NCBI GenBank assembly: GCA_016176845.1
Contig: JACOWJ010000034.1
Location: 1 to 27,202 of the forward strand
DNA from: Nitrospinota bacterium
GTDB taxonomy: Bacteria; 2-12-FULL-45-22; JACOWJ01
Reading direction: 5' to 3'
Length of the DNA: 27,202 nt
Below, in pieces: positions 1 through 9,593 of the stretch. Made by a program: the position numbers and the translations under genes. Position 1 is the first letter of the stretch. Every line of letters begins with the position of its first letter. The notes beneath the pieces are model-generated. The model was not told the DNA's origin and ran no database searches. It was given only the letters and a program-made list of their open reading frames with translations.

Positions 1-107
1 GGGGGGGCAAGGGGGGGTAATTTAACGATTGACCTTTCACGATCCAAAAGGGAAGGGTGAGCGATACCCCTGGCCCTGCGTAACTCCTGCTTTATAAGGA
101 GAAAAAG

Positions 108-2708
108 ATGGAAAAGCCCCGCCAAAGAGGTCGTGGCAATGTTTGCTGCCTGGGGGTGGCCTCCGTCCTTGTCCTTTCCCTCCTGTCCTTCCTGATCGAA
201 GGGATCTCCTGGGGAGACGACATCCAGCCTGTCATTGCCTCCATTAAGGTGCAAGGGAACCGGCGGATCGAAGAGTCGGCCATCAAGTTCGTGTTGGAGA
301 GCAAAGTCGGGGAGGCATATTCCCCGTCCCGGTTGAGCAAGGACATCCACAAGATTTACGACCTGGGCTACTTCAAGGATGTCAAAGTGGACGTTTCGGA
401 TGGCCCCTCGGGGGTAACTTTGACCTACCGGGTCGTCGAGCGGCCCACGGTGGAGAAGATCGTCATCATGGGCAACGAGAAGATCAAGACTGCCGACCTG
501 GAGGAAAAGCTGGGCCTGAAGGTCCACTCCGTCCTGGACCAGCAGGCCGTCCAAGAGGGCATCCAGAACCTTAAAAGCCACTACCGGGAGCAAGGGTTCT
601 ACTTCGCAGAGGTGGAGTCCACCCTGAAGGAGCTGGTGGGAAACCAGGTGGGGTTGGAGCTGCGGATCAAGGAGGGAGATAAGCTGAAGATCGAAAAGAT
701 CCAGTTCCAGGGCAACCGGCTTTTCCCCGAGAAGAAGCTTAAGGGGGTCATCCAGACCAAAGAGAAAGGGCTGATCTCTTCCATCCTCGGCAAGGACCTG
801 TATCGCGACGTCTTGGTAAGGGACGACCAGATGCGCTTACAGATCTTTTACCAAGATAATGGCTTCATCGATATCCAGGTAGGGGAGCCCATCCTGCAGA
901 TCAACAAGCAGGCCCAGAAGGTCAGCATGACGATTCCCCTGAAGGAAGGGCCCCAGTATAAGATCGGGAAGGTAACGGTCAAAGGAGACGAGGTTTATAC
1001 GCAAGAAGAACTGGCCAATGAGCTGAAGTCTTACATGGGATCGATCTTCAGCCGGAGTGCCTTGCGGCAGGATATGCAGCACCTTTCCGAGCTTTACAGT
1101 CAGAGAGGTTATGCCTTCGCCAATGTTGAGCCCATGACGGAGGTCAATGAGGCCTCCCGCAAGATCGACATCAACTTCGAGATCGATAAGGGCCAGAAGA
1201 TTTACGTGGGCCAGATCTCCATCGAGGGCAACACCAAGACCAAGGACAAGGTGGTCCGCCGCGAGCTTCCCCTCAAAGAAGGGGAGCTTTACAACAGCGA
1301 GTATCTCAAGAGCAGTGAGGATCGCTTGAAACAGACCGGTTACTTCGAGGAGGTCAAGGTTGAGACCCAGCGGCGGCCTGGCGAAAATGGCGTGGTAGAC
1401 CTGACGGTCAAGCTGACCGAGAAGCCTACGGGGAATATCACCTTCGGCGGGGGCTTCAGCACCAGCGCCAGCATCCTGGGACAGGTCGGGGTCGAGCAGA
1501 ATAACCTGTTCGGCACCGGGTTAAAGGCGAACCTGAGTGGGCAGCTGGGGGGGCGGCGCAGCCGTATCGTCCTGGGGGTCACCCAACCCTATTTCATGGA
1601 TCTGCCCATTAGCGCCGGCTTCAGCCTTTACGACCGCTTCGCCGAGTACCCCAGCTTCGAGACCAACCGGCTAGGGAGCGAGGCGAACGTGGGAAAACAC
1701 CTCTTCGAGCTTGTCCAAGCCAACCTGGGCTTGAAGCTGGAAAAGGTGGGATTGGATGAGATTGATGAGTACGAGATCCCCCGGATGGCAGGGGATGGCA
1801 CGGCAAAACTGAAGACGAGGACCGATAAGAAGACGCGGGAGACGTATCTCGTCCAAAGACGCGCCACACGCACCATCCTGCCCAATGACCAGGAGGAGAA
1901 CAGCTCGACCAGCAGCATTGTGGCCTCCCTGAGCCGCAGCACGTTGGATAACTTCCTCTTTCCCACTCAGGGCAGCCGCATCAACCTCTCCACGGAGCTG
2001 GCCGGAGGGTTGGGAGATAACAGCTTCTATAAAGGGGAGCTGGAGATGAGCCAGTTCATCCCCCTGGCCTTCATCTATCCCCTCTTCCCTTCTTCTTTGT
2101 GGCAGAAGCTCTCCTTGCGGCTAAGAGGCAACTTCGGGATGGGCGGCGGCCTGGGCAATACCGGCTTCGGGAAGAAGAACGAGGGCATGCCCCTCTATGA
2201 ACGCTTCTTCTTAGGCGGGGACAACAATCTGCGAGGCTATGACTTCGAGGACGTGGGACCTAAGGCGCGGATCGAAAGATTTCACTGCTCGGACTTGGTG
2301 AAGACTTCGGAAGGGCTGAAGAATGAGGGAAAAAACACCCCCTGCCGGCAATATAATCCCATACCGGAGATCATCAGCGGCGATGCCATCGGAGGCGATT
2401 ACAGCGCACTGCTGAGCGCCGAAGTTTACTTCCCCATCCCGCTTACGCTCCCTTACGTGAAGGCCATGCGCGGTGTGGGCTTCTTTGACATGGGGGACGT
2501 CTTTGCCAAGGGGGATGCCAAGGACTTCTTTAACATCTTTTCCTACCGAAAGAGCATGGGTGTGGGAGCGAGGGTCCTGACTCCCATGGGTCCGGTCCGG
2601 GCGGACATCGCCTACAGGTTGGACGAAGGGGAAAAGAGAGACGATCAGGATCAGGAGGACCAGGCGGGCCGCATCAAGTTCCACTTCGGCTTCGGCAACT
2701 CTTTTTAA
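108..2708 (+). CDS. bamA: Outer membrane protein assembly factor BamA
   Basis: Central subunit of the BAM complex, which folds beta-barrel proteins into the outer membrane. The 866-residue product has an N-terminal hydrophobic signal (about residues 12-36), then five POTRA repeats, each opening with a variant of I-x-x-I-x-x-x-G-N (about 45-112, 115-190, 194-280, 285-362, 366-440), then a 16-strand-type barrel to the C-terminus. The barrel carries the conserved loop-6 signature LRGYDFEDVGP near residue 708 and ends in Phe. Two cysteines (about 727 and 746) lie in the loop-6 region, where E. coli BamA also has a cysteine pair. The start is supported by an AAGGAG Shine-Dalgarno a few bases upstream. 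It heads the envelope block and is followed by ompH, as in many proteobacteria. The stop codon abuts a repeat element. Length is typical for deltaproteobacterial BamA. Confidence 0.97.
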   Translation: MEKPRQRGRGNVCCLGVASVLVLSLLSFLIEGISWGDDIQPVIASIKVQGNRRIEESAIKFVLESKVGEAYSPSRLSKDIHKIYDLGYFKDVKVDVSDGPSGVTLTYRVVERPTVEKIVIMGNEKIKTADLEEKLGLKVHSVLDQQAVQEGIQNLKSHYREQGFYFAEVESTLKELVGNQVGLELRIKEGDKLKIEKIQFQGNRLFPEKKLKGVIQTKEKGLISSILGKDLYRDVLVRDDQMRLQIFYQDNGFIDIQVGEPILQINKQAQKVSMTIPLKEGPQYKIGKVTVKGDEVYTQEELANELKSYMGSIFSRSALRQDMQHLSELYSQRGYAFANVEPMTEVNEASRKIDINFEIDKGQKIYVGQISIEGNTKTKDKVVRRELPLKEGELYNSEYLKSSEDRLKQTGYFEEVKVETQRRPGENGVVDLTVKLTEKPTGNITFGGGFSTSASILGQVGVEQNNLFGTGLKANLSGQLGGRRSRIVLGVTQPYFMDLPISAGFSLYDRFAEYPSFETNRLGSEANVGKHLFELVQANLGLKLEKVGLDEIDEYEIPRMAGDGTAKLKTRTDKKTRETYLVQRRATRTILPNDQEENSSTSSIVASLSRSTLDNFLFPTQGSRINLSTELAGGLGDNSFYKGELEMSQFIPLAFIYPLFPSSLWQKLSLRLRGNFGMGGGLGNTGFGKKNEGMPLYERFFLGGDNNLRGYDFEDVGPKARIERFHCSDLVKTSEGLKNEGKNTPCRQYNPIPEIISGDAIGGDYSALLSAEVYFPIPLTLPYVKAMRGVGFFDMGDVFAKGDAKDFFNIFSYRKSMGVGARVLTPMGPVRADIAYRLDEGEKRDDQDQEDQAGRIKFHFGFGNSF

Positions 2709-2709
2709 C

Positions 2710-2866
2710 GGCCTATCCGAAAACTCCTTTCTCTCCAAAAAAAGTGTTAAGTTTTAGGTTTTAGGTTTAACTTAACACTTAAAACATAAAACTTAACACT
2801 TTCTAAAACTTTTATTTTTTCAGTCGAGAGAGCCCTCTCGGCAAAGGTTTTCGGAGGGGCTCTAAG
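2710..2866. repeat. Inverted-end repeat element, copy 1 (CTATCCGAAAA family)
   Basis: The left end GGCCTATCCGAAAACTCC starts 2 bases after the bamA stop. The right end GGTTTTCGGAGGGGCTCTAA (about 2847-2866) is its imperfect reverse complement. Inside lie a heptad inverted array and a hairpin CGAGAG-AGCC-CTCTCG (about 2825-2840). The same ends occur at 5620-5708 and 20452-20549, and one end occurs at 23851-23882. The architecture resembles a non-coding MITE- or REP-like element; no transposase is present. Confidence 0.7.
2741..2802. repeat. Heptad array in inverted orientation (AGTTTTA / CTTAAAA type)
   Basis: The left arm reads as 7-base units AGTGTTA, AGTTTTA, GGTTTTA, and the right arm as CTTAACA, CTTAAAA, CATAAAA, CTTAACA. 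The two arms of about 30 bases are near-complementary and could fold into one long hairpin between bamA and ompH. Both strands contain TAA or TAG in every unit. A very similar array lies upstream of clpB at 27042-27098. Confidence 0.75.
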
Positions 2867-2894
2867 GGGTTAGGGATTATGGGGTTAGGATTGG
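2866..2894 (+). repeat. Short degenerate heptad array (GGGGTTA type)
   Basis: Units GGGGTTA, GGGATTA, TGGGGTTA and GGATTGG run from the right end of the repeat element towards ompH. The unit is the reverse complement of the CTAACCC-type unit at 21098-21132, so the same sequence type recurs 18 kb away in the opposite orientation. Confidence 0.5.
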
Positions 2895-2957
2895 CAGATC
2901 CCCTTAAAGAAGGGGGTTTAGTCTGCGCGAGAGTCTTTTATGAAGGGAATAAGCAGC

Positions 2958-3551
2958 ATGAGAAAGGTGGTCGCGTTTCTGGGGATCCTTGTTTTGAGCA
3001 GCCTCTACGCAGGGCCGAGATATTCCGCTGGCGCGGAGCCCTCTTTGAAGATCGGCTACGTGGACTTACAGAAGGCCGCCCGGGAGTCCAAAGCCGGCAA
3101 AGAAGCCTTCGCATTATTGAAGAAGGACTTCGACCAGAAACAGGCGATCATCGAAAAGAGGCAGAATGAAATCCAAAAGCTGCAGGGCGAGCTAAATCAG
3201 CAGGGACTGCTTCTGACGGAAGAGAGCAAGAAGGATAAGGAAGAAGTTTACGTCAAAAAACTCAAGGATCTGAAACGATACATCGACGATTCCAATCAGG
3301 AGCTCCAGAAAAAAGAGAAAGAGCTCACCCAGAAGATCTTCCTGGAGCTAGTCAAGATTATCGATAAGATCGGCAAGGAAGGCCAATACACCCTGATTTT
3401 TGAAAGACAAGAGGGCCTCCTGTATGCCTCTCAAGCCATCGACGTGACGGACGAAGTGATGAAGCGGTACGATCAACAGGGCAATCAATCGGCACAGTCA
3501 GCAGCTCCAGCTCCTGCCAGCAGCCCACCTGCAAGTCCACCGAAGAAGTAA
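2958..3551 (+). CDS. ompH: OmpH/Skp family periplasmic chaperone
   Basis: A Skp-type holdase that keeps unfolded outer-membrane proteins soluble in the periplasm and hands them to BamA. The product has a signal peptide ending near the A-G-A motif before EPSLKIGYVDLQKA, the typical Skp mature start. A long charged coiled-coil follows (about residues 50-130), then the conserved Y-x-x-I-F-E-x-x-x-x-L-L-Y-A segment, and a low-complexity tail rich in Pro, Ala and Ser ending in KK. An ATG six codons upstream (2940) is also in frame. The 2958 start is preferred because GAAGGGA precedes it at a suitable distance. The position between bamA and lpxD is the classic order. Confidence 0.92.
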   Translation: MRKVVAFLGILVLSSLYAGPRYSAGAEPSLKIGYVDLQKAARESKAGKEAFALLKKDFDQKQAIIEKRQNEIQKLQGELNQQGLLLTEESKKDKEEVYVKKLKDLKRYIDDSNQELQKKEKELTQKIFLELVKIIDKIGKEGQYTLIFERQEGLLYASQAIDVTDEVMKRYDQQGNQSAQSAAPAPASSPPASPPKK

Positions 3552-3554
3552 TCC

Positions 3555-4616
3555 ATGATGAAGCTCAGGGATCTTGCAGCCGTTGTAAAGGGCGAGCTAA
3601 AGGGCGATCCGGACATCGAGATCACCGGAATCTCCAGCCTGTGGAATGCCAGGGCCGGTGAGATCACCTTCGTTGCCCATAAGCGCTACCTCAAGGAAGT
3701 CGCCAACTGCCAGGCGTCGGCGATCCTGCTGGAAGAGGGAACGGAAGGGCCCTTTCCTGGCTCAGCCACAACCGGCGGGAGTAATCAGGAACCCGCCCTC
3801 ATTCGGGTGAAGAATCCCTACCTGGCCTTCGCCCAGATCCTGGAGCTCTTCCATCCCCCTAAGGTCAAGCCCGGATTTGTGAGCGAAAAGGCCTTCGTCG
3901 GCAAGGACGTCCGCCTGGGCCGGGATGTGCGCATCTTTCCCTTCGCTTACGTAGGAGACGAAGCAGAGGTGGGCGAAGGAACCACCCTCTATCCTTTCGT
4001 CTTCCTGGGAGACCGGGTCAAAGTAGGCCGGGAAACCCGGATTTACTCTCATGTCACGGTTTACGAGGAAGTCGAGATCGGGGACCGCGTGATCATTCAT
4101 GCAGGCGCGGTCATCGGAAGCGACGGGTTCGGCTTCGTCAGGATGGAGGATGGACAACAGCGCAAGATTCCCCAGGTCGGCCGGGTCATCATCGGGGACG
4201 AAGTGGAGATCGGGGCCAACGTATGCATCGACCGGGCCAACCTGGGAGAGACGATCATCCGGAGCGGGGTCAAGTTCGACAACCTGGTCCATGTGGCCCA
4301 CAACGTGGTCATTGGGGAAAACTCGATGATCGTAGCCCAGGCGGGTATCTCTGGGAGCTGCGAGCTGGGCAAGAACGTGATCCTGGCAGGCCAGGTCGGG
4401 GTGATCGATCACGTCAAGATCGGCGACAACGCCATCGTCCTCGCCCAATCGGGGGTTGTGGAGGACGTGCCGGCCGGATCCTTCGTCTCAGGCTCGCCAG
4501 CCATCCCTCATTCGGTTTGGAGGAGGGTCCAGGTTAGCCTTCCCCGGTTGCCGGAGCTCCTGAAGACGGTCAAGCGGTTGGAAAAGCGGGTCGAGGAGCT
4601 GGAGAAGGGCCGATAG
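3555..4616 (+). CDS. lpxD: UDP-3-O-acylglucosamine N-acyltransferase LpxD
   Basis: Adds the N-linked hydroxyacyl chain from acyl-ACP in the third step of lipid A synthesis, in the cytoplasm. The N-terminal uridine-binding domain (about residues 1-100, with G-I-S-S-L-W and I-T-F-V-A) is followed by a left-handed parallel beta-helix of hexapeptide repeats (about 105-315). That helix contains the FDNLVHVAHNVVIG stretch, whose AHN histidine corresponds to the catalytic base of E. coli LpxD. A short coiled helix (LKRLEKRVEELEKG-like) ends the chain. At 353 residues the length is normal. An ATG one codon downstream (3558) is an equal start candidate. It begins 3 bases after ompH and ends 4 bases before the next gene, so these are surely co-transcribed. 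Confidence 0.96.
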   Translation: MMKLRDLAAVVKGELKGDPDIEITGISSLWNARAGEITFVAHKRYLKEVANCQASAILLEEGTEGPFPGSATTGGSNQEPALIRVKNPYLAFAQILELFHPPKVKPGFVSEKAFVGKDVRLGRDVRIFPFAYVGDEAEVGEGTTLYPFVFLGDRVKVGRETRIYSHVTVYEEVEIGDRVIIHAGAVIGSDGFGFVRMEDGQQRKIPQVGRVIIGDEVEIGANVCIDRANLGETIIRSGVKFDNLVHVAHNVVIGENSMIVAQAGISGSCELGKNVILAGQVGVIDHVKIGDNAIVLAQSGVVEDVPAGSFVSGSPAIPHSVWRRVQVSLPRLPELLKTVKRLEKRVEELEKGR

Positions 4617-4620
4617 ACTA

Positions 4621-5601
<981 letters not shown>

Positions 5602-5619
5602 CGAGCAGACCCGAATCTA

Positions 5620-5708
5620 AGTGCCTATCCGGAAGCCCCTTTTCCCCCTCGGTTTTTCCATAAAGGGAGGCCTTCTCAGGGAGGTTTTCGGATAGGCTCT
5701 AAGGCACT
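5620..5708. repeat. Inverted-end repeat element, copy 2 (CTATCCGAAAA family)
   Basis: The left end AGTGCCTATCCGGAAGCCCC and the right end GGTTTTCGGATAGGCTCT followed by AAGGCACT are imperfect inverted repeats. The outermost AGTGCC/GGCACT match exactly. The element fills most of the gap between the oxidoreductase gene and the secreted repeat protein gene. It is about 89 bp and has no coding content. Confidence 0.72.
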
Positions 5709-5754
5709 GAAAGTAAAGATTGATTCGAAGTATAAACACGGGCAAGGACTAAAT

Positions 5755-8163
5755 ATGCAGAAGAACTTGAAAAAGATCCAGGGTAGCAAAATGGGGATAT
5801 TCTTTTTTTTGGTAAGCCTTTTGGCCTGTCGTCTGTTCATCTTTCCACCTGGCTCCAATGCAGATCCCTTGGACAACTGGCACTGGAGGAGCCCTTGGCC
5901 CCAGAGTTATTTTTCATGGATCACCTATGGGAACAACACCTTCGTAGCGGTAGGAAACAATGGCACAATCCTGACCTCTCCCGATGGGACCAGCTGGACA
6001 ATCAAGTCTTCGGGGACTGCCAGCACACTTTTCGGAGTCATTTACGGGAACAACACCTTCGTGGCTGTGGGAGAAAATGGCACAATCCTGACCTCTCTCG
6101 ATGGAATCACCTGGACAAAGAGGTCTTCGGGGACTACCCATTGGCTTTCTGGAGTCGCCTATGAAAACAACACCTTCGTGACGACAGGAAACAGTGGCAT
6201 AATCCTGGCCTCTCCCGATGGAATCACCTGGAAAAAGAGGTCTTCGGGGACTACCAACGCGCTTTATGGAGTCATTTACGGGAACAACACCTTCGTGGCT
6301 GTGGGAAGCAATGGCACGATCCTGACCTCTAAAAATGGGGTCGCCTGGGCAAAAAGTTCCTCAAAAACCGCTAATATTCTTTTGGGAATTACCTATGGGA
6401 ACAACACCTTCGTGGCGGTAGGAGGCAATGGCACAATCCTCGCTTCTCCTGATGGAATCTCCTGGACAAAGAGGTCTTCAGGGACTAATAATAATCTATT
6501 TGGAGTCACCTATGGGAGCAACGCCTTCCTGGCTGTGGGGGATTATGGCACGATCCTGACCTCTTTCAATGGGACCACCTGGATAATCAGCTCTTCAGGG
6601 ACTACCAGCACACTTTTCGGAGTCATTTACGGGAACAACACTATTGTGGCTGTGGGGAGAGGACGTGACGCAACAGGAAGGGATTATGGCACGATTCTGA
6701 CCTCTCTTAATGGGATCAACTGGACAGAAGAACCTTCAGGAACTACCAGTTGGCTTTCCGGAGTCACCTATGGGAACAGCACCTTTGTGGCCATAGGACA
6801 CGATTACAATGATAATACCGGCATGATCTTGACCTCTCCCGATGGAATTGCCTGGACAGAGAGACCTTCAGGGACTACCGGCTGGCTTTCCGGAGTCACC
6901 TATGGGAACAACACCTTCGTAGCTGTGGGGACAGGGTATGACGCGTCCGGAATGCCTTATGACACGATCCTGACCTCTCCCGATGGGATCACCTGGATAG
7001 AGAAACCTTCAGAGACTGCCGGTTGGCTTTCCGGAGTCACCTATGGGAACAGCACCTTTGTGGCCGTAGGACATGATTACAATGATAATATTGGCATGAT
7101 CTTGACTTCTCCCGATGGAATCGCCTGGATAGAGAAACCTTCAGGGACTACTAGTTGGTTTTCCGGAGTCACCTATGGAAAAGACACCTTTGTGGCCGTA
7201 GGATACAATTACAATGATAATACCGGCACAATCCTGACCTCTCCTGATGGGATCACCTGGACAGAGAAACCTTCAGGGACTACTAGTTGGCTTTCCGGAG
7301 TCACCTATGGAAAAGACATCTTTGTGGCCGTAGGATACAATTCCAATGATAATACCGGCACAATCCTGACCTCTCCTGATGGGATCACCTGGACAATCAG
7401 GTCTTCAGGGGCTACCAATTGGCTTTCTGGAGCCAGCTATGAGAACAACACCTTTGTGGTTGTGGGAGAAGTAGGCATAATATTGACTTCTCCCGATGGA
7501 ATCACCTGGACAAAGAGAGCTTCAGGGACTAATAATGATCTTTTGGGAATTACCTACGGGGGCAATACCTTTCTGGTTGTGGGAATGAATAGCTCGATAC
7601 TCCAATCTGGCATACCTCCTTCTATTGAAGCGGTCAACCCTGCGGTAGGGACCGTGGGAACGGAGTTGACCATCACAGGTTTCGGCTTCGGCGCAAACAA
7701 AGGGAAGGTCTCGATCGGAAAGATTCCTCTGACGATCCTGGAGTGGACGGATGAATCCATTCACGGCCGTTTAACAGGAGTCCCTACCCCCGGAACCTAT
7801 GATGTGACAATTCAGCCCATAGAGTCAGGGGGGACTGTCTCTATCGTTAAACAGGGCGGCTTTACGGTGAAGGCCCTGGAGATCGTTTCGGTTGATCCCA
7901 ATCGTAGTTCGGCTGGGGGGCATATCACCATCCATGGACGATTCTTTGGGACGACAAGAGGAAAGACCTATCTGGGTTATGAGTCAAAAGGAAAGCCTGT
8001 AAAAAAAGCTTGCAAAGTCCTCAGTTGGAAAATGGATCCCACGACCAATGAAGGGGATATTGTATTTGTGGTGCCCAAAGGTCTTCCTCCTGAGGAATAT
8101 GATCTCATCATCAACAACAATGTGGGTTCAACCACGCTGGCAGATGGGTTGACTATCCTATAG
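5755..8163 (+). CDS. Secreted 14-repeat beta-propeller-like protein with two IPT/TIG domains
   Basis: No named gene is recognised. A Lys-rich N-terminus and hydrophobic segment (about residues 14-30) indicate export; LLAC inside it is a possible but weak lipobox. From about residue 55 to 617 there are 14 tandem units of the form GVTYGNNTFVAVG-x-GTILTSPDG-ITW-T-x-x-SSGTT-x-x-LS. Units 1-6 and 13 are about 39 residues, units 7-12 are 44-47 residues with an added loop (for example HDYNDNTG), and the last unit is truncated. The pattern resembles Ycf48/BNR-like propeller blades, and 14 units would suit two seven-bladed propellers (inference). Two IPT/TIG immunoglobulin-like domains follow (about 621-705 and 706-802). 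Base composition is visibly more AT-rich than its neighbours, and it splits the lipid A block, suggesting acquisition. A cell-surface or secreted binding role is plausible, but no catalytic motif is seen. An in-frame ATG at 5791 is an alternative start. Confidence 0.85.
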   Translation: MQKNLKKIQGSKMGIFFFLVSLLACRLFIFPPGSNADPLDNWHWRSPWPQSYFSWITYGNNTFVAVGNNGTILTSPDGTSWTIKSSGTASTLFGVIYGNNTFVAVGENGTILTSLDGITWTKRSSGTTHWLSGVAYENNTFVTTGNSGIILASPDGITWKKRSSGTTNALYGVIYGNNTFVAVGSNGTILTSKNGVAWAKSSSKTANILLGITYGNNTFVAVGGNGTILASPDGISWTKRSSGTNNNLFGVTYGSNAFLAVGDYGTILTSFNGTTWIISSSGTTSTLFGVIYGNNTIVAVGRGRDATGRDYGTILTSLNGINWTEEPSGTTSWLSGVTYGNSTFVAIGHDYNDNTGMILTSPDGIAWTERPSGTTGWLSGVTYGNNTFVAVGTGYDASGMPYDTILTSPDGITWIEKPSETAGWLSGVTYGNSTFVAVGHDYNDNIGMILTSPDGIAWIEKPSGTTSWFSGVTYGKDTFVAVGYNYNDNTGTILTSPDGITWTEKPSGTTSWLSGVTYGKDIFVAVGYNSNDNTGTILTSPDGITWTIRSSGATNWLSGASYENNTFVVVGEVGIILTSPDGITWTKRASGTNNDLLGITYGGNTFLVVGMNSSILQSGIPPSIEAVNPAVGTVGTELTITGFGFGANKGKVSIGKIPLTILEWTDESIHGRLTGVPTPGTYDVTIQPIESGGTVSIVKQGGFTVKALEIVSVDPNRSSAGGHITIHGRFFGTTRGKTYLGYESKGKPVKKACKVLSWKMDPTTNEGDIVFVVPKGLPPEEYDLIINNNVGSTTLADGLTIL
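5917..7608 (+). repeat. Coding tandem repeats of 117-141 bp (14 units)
   Basis: The DNA of the propeller gene repeats phrases such as GGAGTCACCTATGGGAAC and ATCCTGACCTCTCCCGATGG throughout. Units 8, 10, 11 and 12 are nearly identical over long stretches, showing recent duplication or gene conversion, while units 3-6 are more diverged. Unit length falls into two classes, 117 bp and 132-141 bp. Such a tract is prone to copy-number change and to assembly collapse. Confidence 0.85.
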
Positions 8164-8176
8164 GCTAGGGGAGTTA

Positions 8177-8983
8177 ATGAAGGAAGCCAAAATCGGGTTG
8201 ATCGCCGGACAGGGAAAGCTGCCCCGGGTGTTGGCCGAGGCGGCCTTCAACCGCGGGATCGAGATTATCGCCGTGGCCCTGAACGATCGGATCGTTGAGG
8301 ACTTGCGACCTTTCTCACAGAAGGTTTACTCGTTTGGTATCGGCCAGACCAACAAGATCATCAAGACCCTGCGCAACGAAGGGGTCAAAGAGGTGACCAT
8401 CTTGGGGAAGGTGGACAAAAGCGTCCTCCTCAAGCCGTGGAAGCTCGATTGGCGAGCCATACGGACCCTTCGTGCCCTCCGGCATCACGGGGACGATAAC
8501 CTCTTTCTGGCGATCAAAGGCGAGCTGGAAAAGGATGGTCTCCATCTGGTCGATCAGACTCATTTCCTGAAGGAGCTCCTGGTCAAGAAAGGGGTATTCA
8601 CCCAGAGAAGCCCCACGCCCCATGAGTGGCAGGATATTGAATACGGGTTCCAATTGGCCAAGGAGATCGGCCGGTTGGACATTGGCCAAACGGTGGTCGT
8701 AAAAGGCAAGACGATCCTGGCTGTGGAAGCGATCGAGGGCACGGACGAGACGATCCGCCGTGGATGCCGATTGGGAGAGGCAGGAGCGATTGTGGTCAAG
8801 GTGAGCCGGCCCCAGCAGGACTTTCGCCTGGACGTGCCCACAGTGGGAAATCAGACCCTCGAAGTGATGCGAGAAGGCAAGGCGGTTGTCCTGGCCCTGG
8901 AGGCAGAGAAGACCCTGGTGATAGACTTAAAGGAGATGGTCGCCCTGGCCGATGCGGCCTCTATCTCTTTGGTGGCCGTGTGA
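8177..8983 (+). CDS. lpxI: UDP-2,3-diacylglucosamine pyrophosphatase LpxI
   Basis: Hydrolyses UDP-2,3-diacylglucosamine to lipid X and UMP at the inner membrane; it is the LpxH substitute used by alphaproteobacteria and many deltaproteobacteria (formerly DUF1009). The 268-residue protein has the N-terminal IGLIAGQGKLPRVLAEAA motif, the D-D-N-L-x-x-A-I segment, the RSPTPHEWQDIEYGFQLAKE block and the C-terminal VEAIEGTDETIRRG and FRLDVPTVGNQTLE blocks of the family. The start is preceded by GGGGAGTT. It lies 13 bp after the propeller gene, so it is probably read through from it. lpxB, which normally follows, is absent: the next gene starts on the opposite strand immediately after the stop. Confidence 0.95.
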   Translation: MKEAKIGLIAGQGKLPRVLAEAAFNRGIEIIAVALNDRIVEDLRPFSQKVYSFGIGQTNKIIKTLRNEGVKEVTILGKVDKSVLLKPWKLDWRAIRTLRALRHHGDDNLFLAIKGELEKDGLHLVDQTHFLKELLVKKGVFTQRSPTPHEWQDIEYGFQLAKEIGRLDIGQTVVVKGKTILAVEAIEGTDETIRRGCRLGEAGAIVVKVSRPQQDFRLDVPTVGNQTLEVMREGKAVVLALEAEKTLVIDLKEMVALADAASISLVAV

Positions 8984-9568
8984 TTAGCACCCCATGAGCC
9001 AGCGCCGGAGAGAGAGCATGGCTCCCACCAGGGTGATCGCGGAGGCCAGGGCCACTGCCCCGTTTCCCAAGAGCACATACTGGGGATTGGCTAGCTCCTG
9101 GATCGATCCCACCCTTTCGGTGAATTCCCCCACCAGGGCTTTGCTCTCCCCCTGTGCTCTGAACGTGATCTTATAGCTTCCTGCCTGCGGGAAACGGTGA
9201 TTCTCCTCGTAATATCCCGGCACCCCGGCAACGGCAGGCGCCAGCAAATCTTCTTTCCTTCCCGTGGGCCCTTTGATCTGAAGTTCAGCCTTCAGGTCGC
9301 TCAGGTAAAGGCCCGTATCCGCCGACTGTACCTCGAAGACCAGCCTGGCCGCCTCATTGACCTCTGGGACCTTAGGGTAAGAGAGGAATTTCACCCGATA
9401 GCCATGGACCAATACCTCTTGTTGCCACTGAGTGGCCTCCGTACCAGTCTCCTCTCCCTCTTCTTCCTCCAGGGCCAACCCCCCGTGATGGGTGTAAGCC
9501 GGCTTGATCGACAGAGCGATCGCCCCCGCTGCGAAGATGATCCACCAGATCCCCCTACTGAAGCGCAC
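8984..9568 (-). CDS. Exported YtkA/FixH-like domain protein, C-terminally anchored
   Basis: A GTG start at 9568 gives a clean signal peptide (MRFSRG then a hydrophobic run to about residue 20, cut before HHGG) and leaves a 25-base gap after the CopD-like gene. The longer reading from 9634 would overlap that gene by 41 bases and add a non-signal-like stretch. The mature part begins with His-His and an acidic run, followed by a beta-rich domain (V-H-G-Y-R-V-K-F, D-L-K-A-E-L-Q-I-K-G-P-T-G, Y-K-I-T-F-R-A-Q-G) like YtkA/FixH/CopC-type immunoglobulin folds. A C-terminal membrane helix (last 30 residues) ends RRWLMGC. As last gene of the trio YcnI-CopD-this, a periplasmic copper-handling role is likely, though metal ligands are not proven. 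It meets lpxI tail to tail with no gap. Confidence 0.72.
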   Translation of the reverse strand: MRFSRGIWWIIFAAGAIALSIKPAYTHHGGLALEEEEGEETGTEATQWQQEVLVHGYRVKFLSYPKVPEVNEAARLVFEVQSADTGLYLSDLKAELQIKGPTGRKEDLLAPAVAGVPGYYEENHRFPQAGSYKITFRAQGESKALVGEFTERVGSIQELANPQYVLLGNGAVALASAITLVGAMLSLRRWLMGC

Positions 9569-9593
9569 AGCGATTTCCCTTTGTCCTCCGAGA

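Noticed and set aside
1-17. G-run (GGGGGGGCAAGGGGGGG) as a quadruplex regulator of bamA
   Set aside because: Only two G-runs are visible at the window edge, about 90 bases from the start codon; not enough for a call.
86-107. Hairpin CTCCT/AGGAG that would hide the bamA ribosome site
   Set aside because: A 5-base stem is common by chance next to any AGGAG; no further support.
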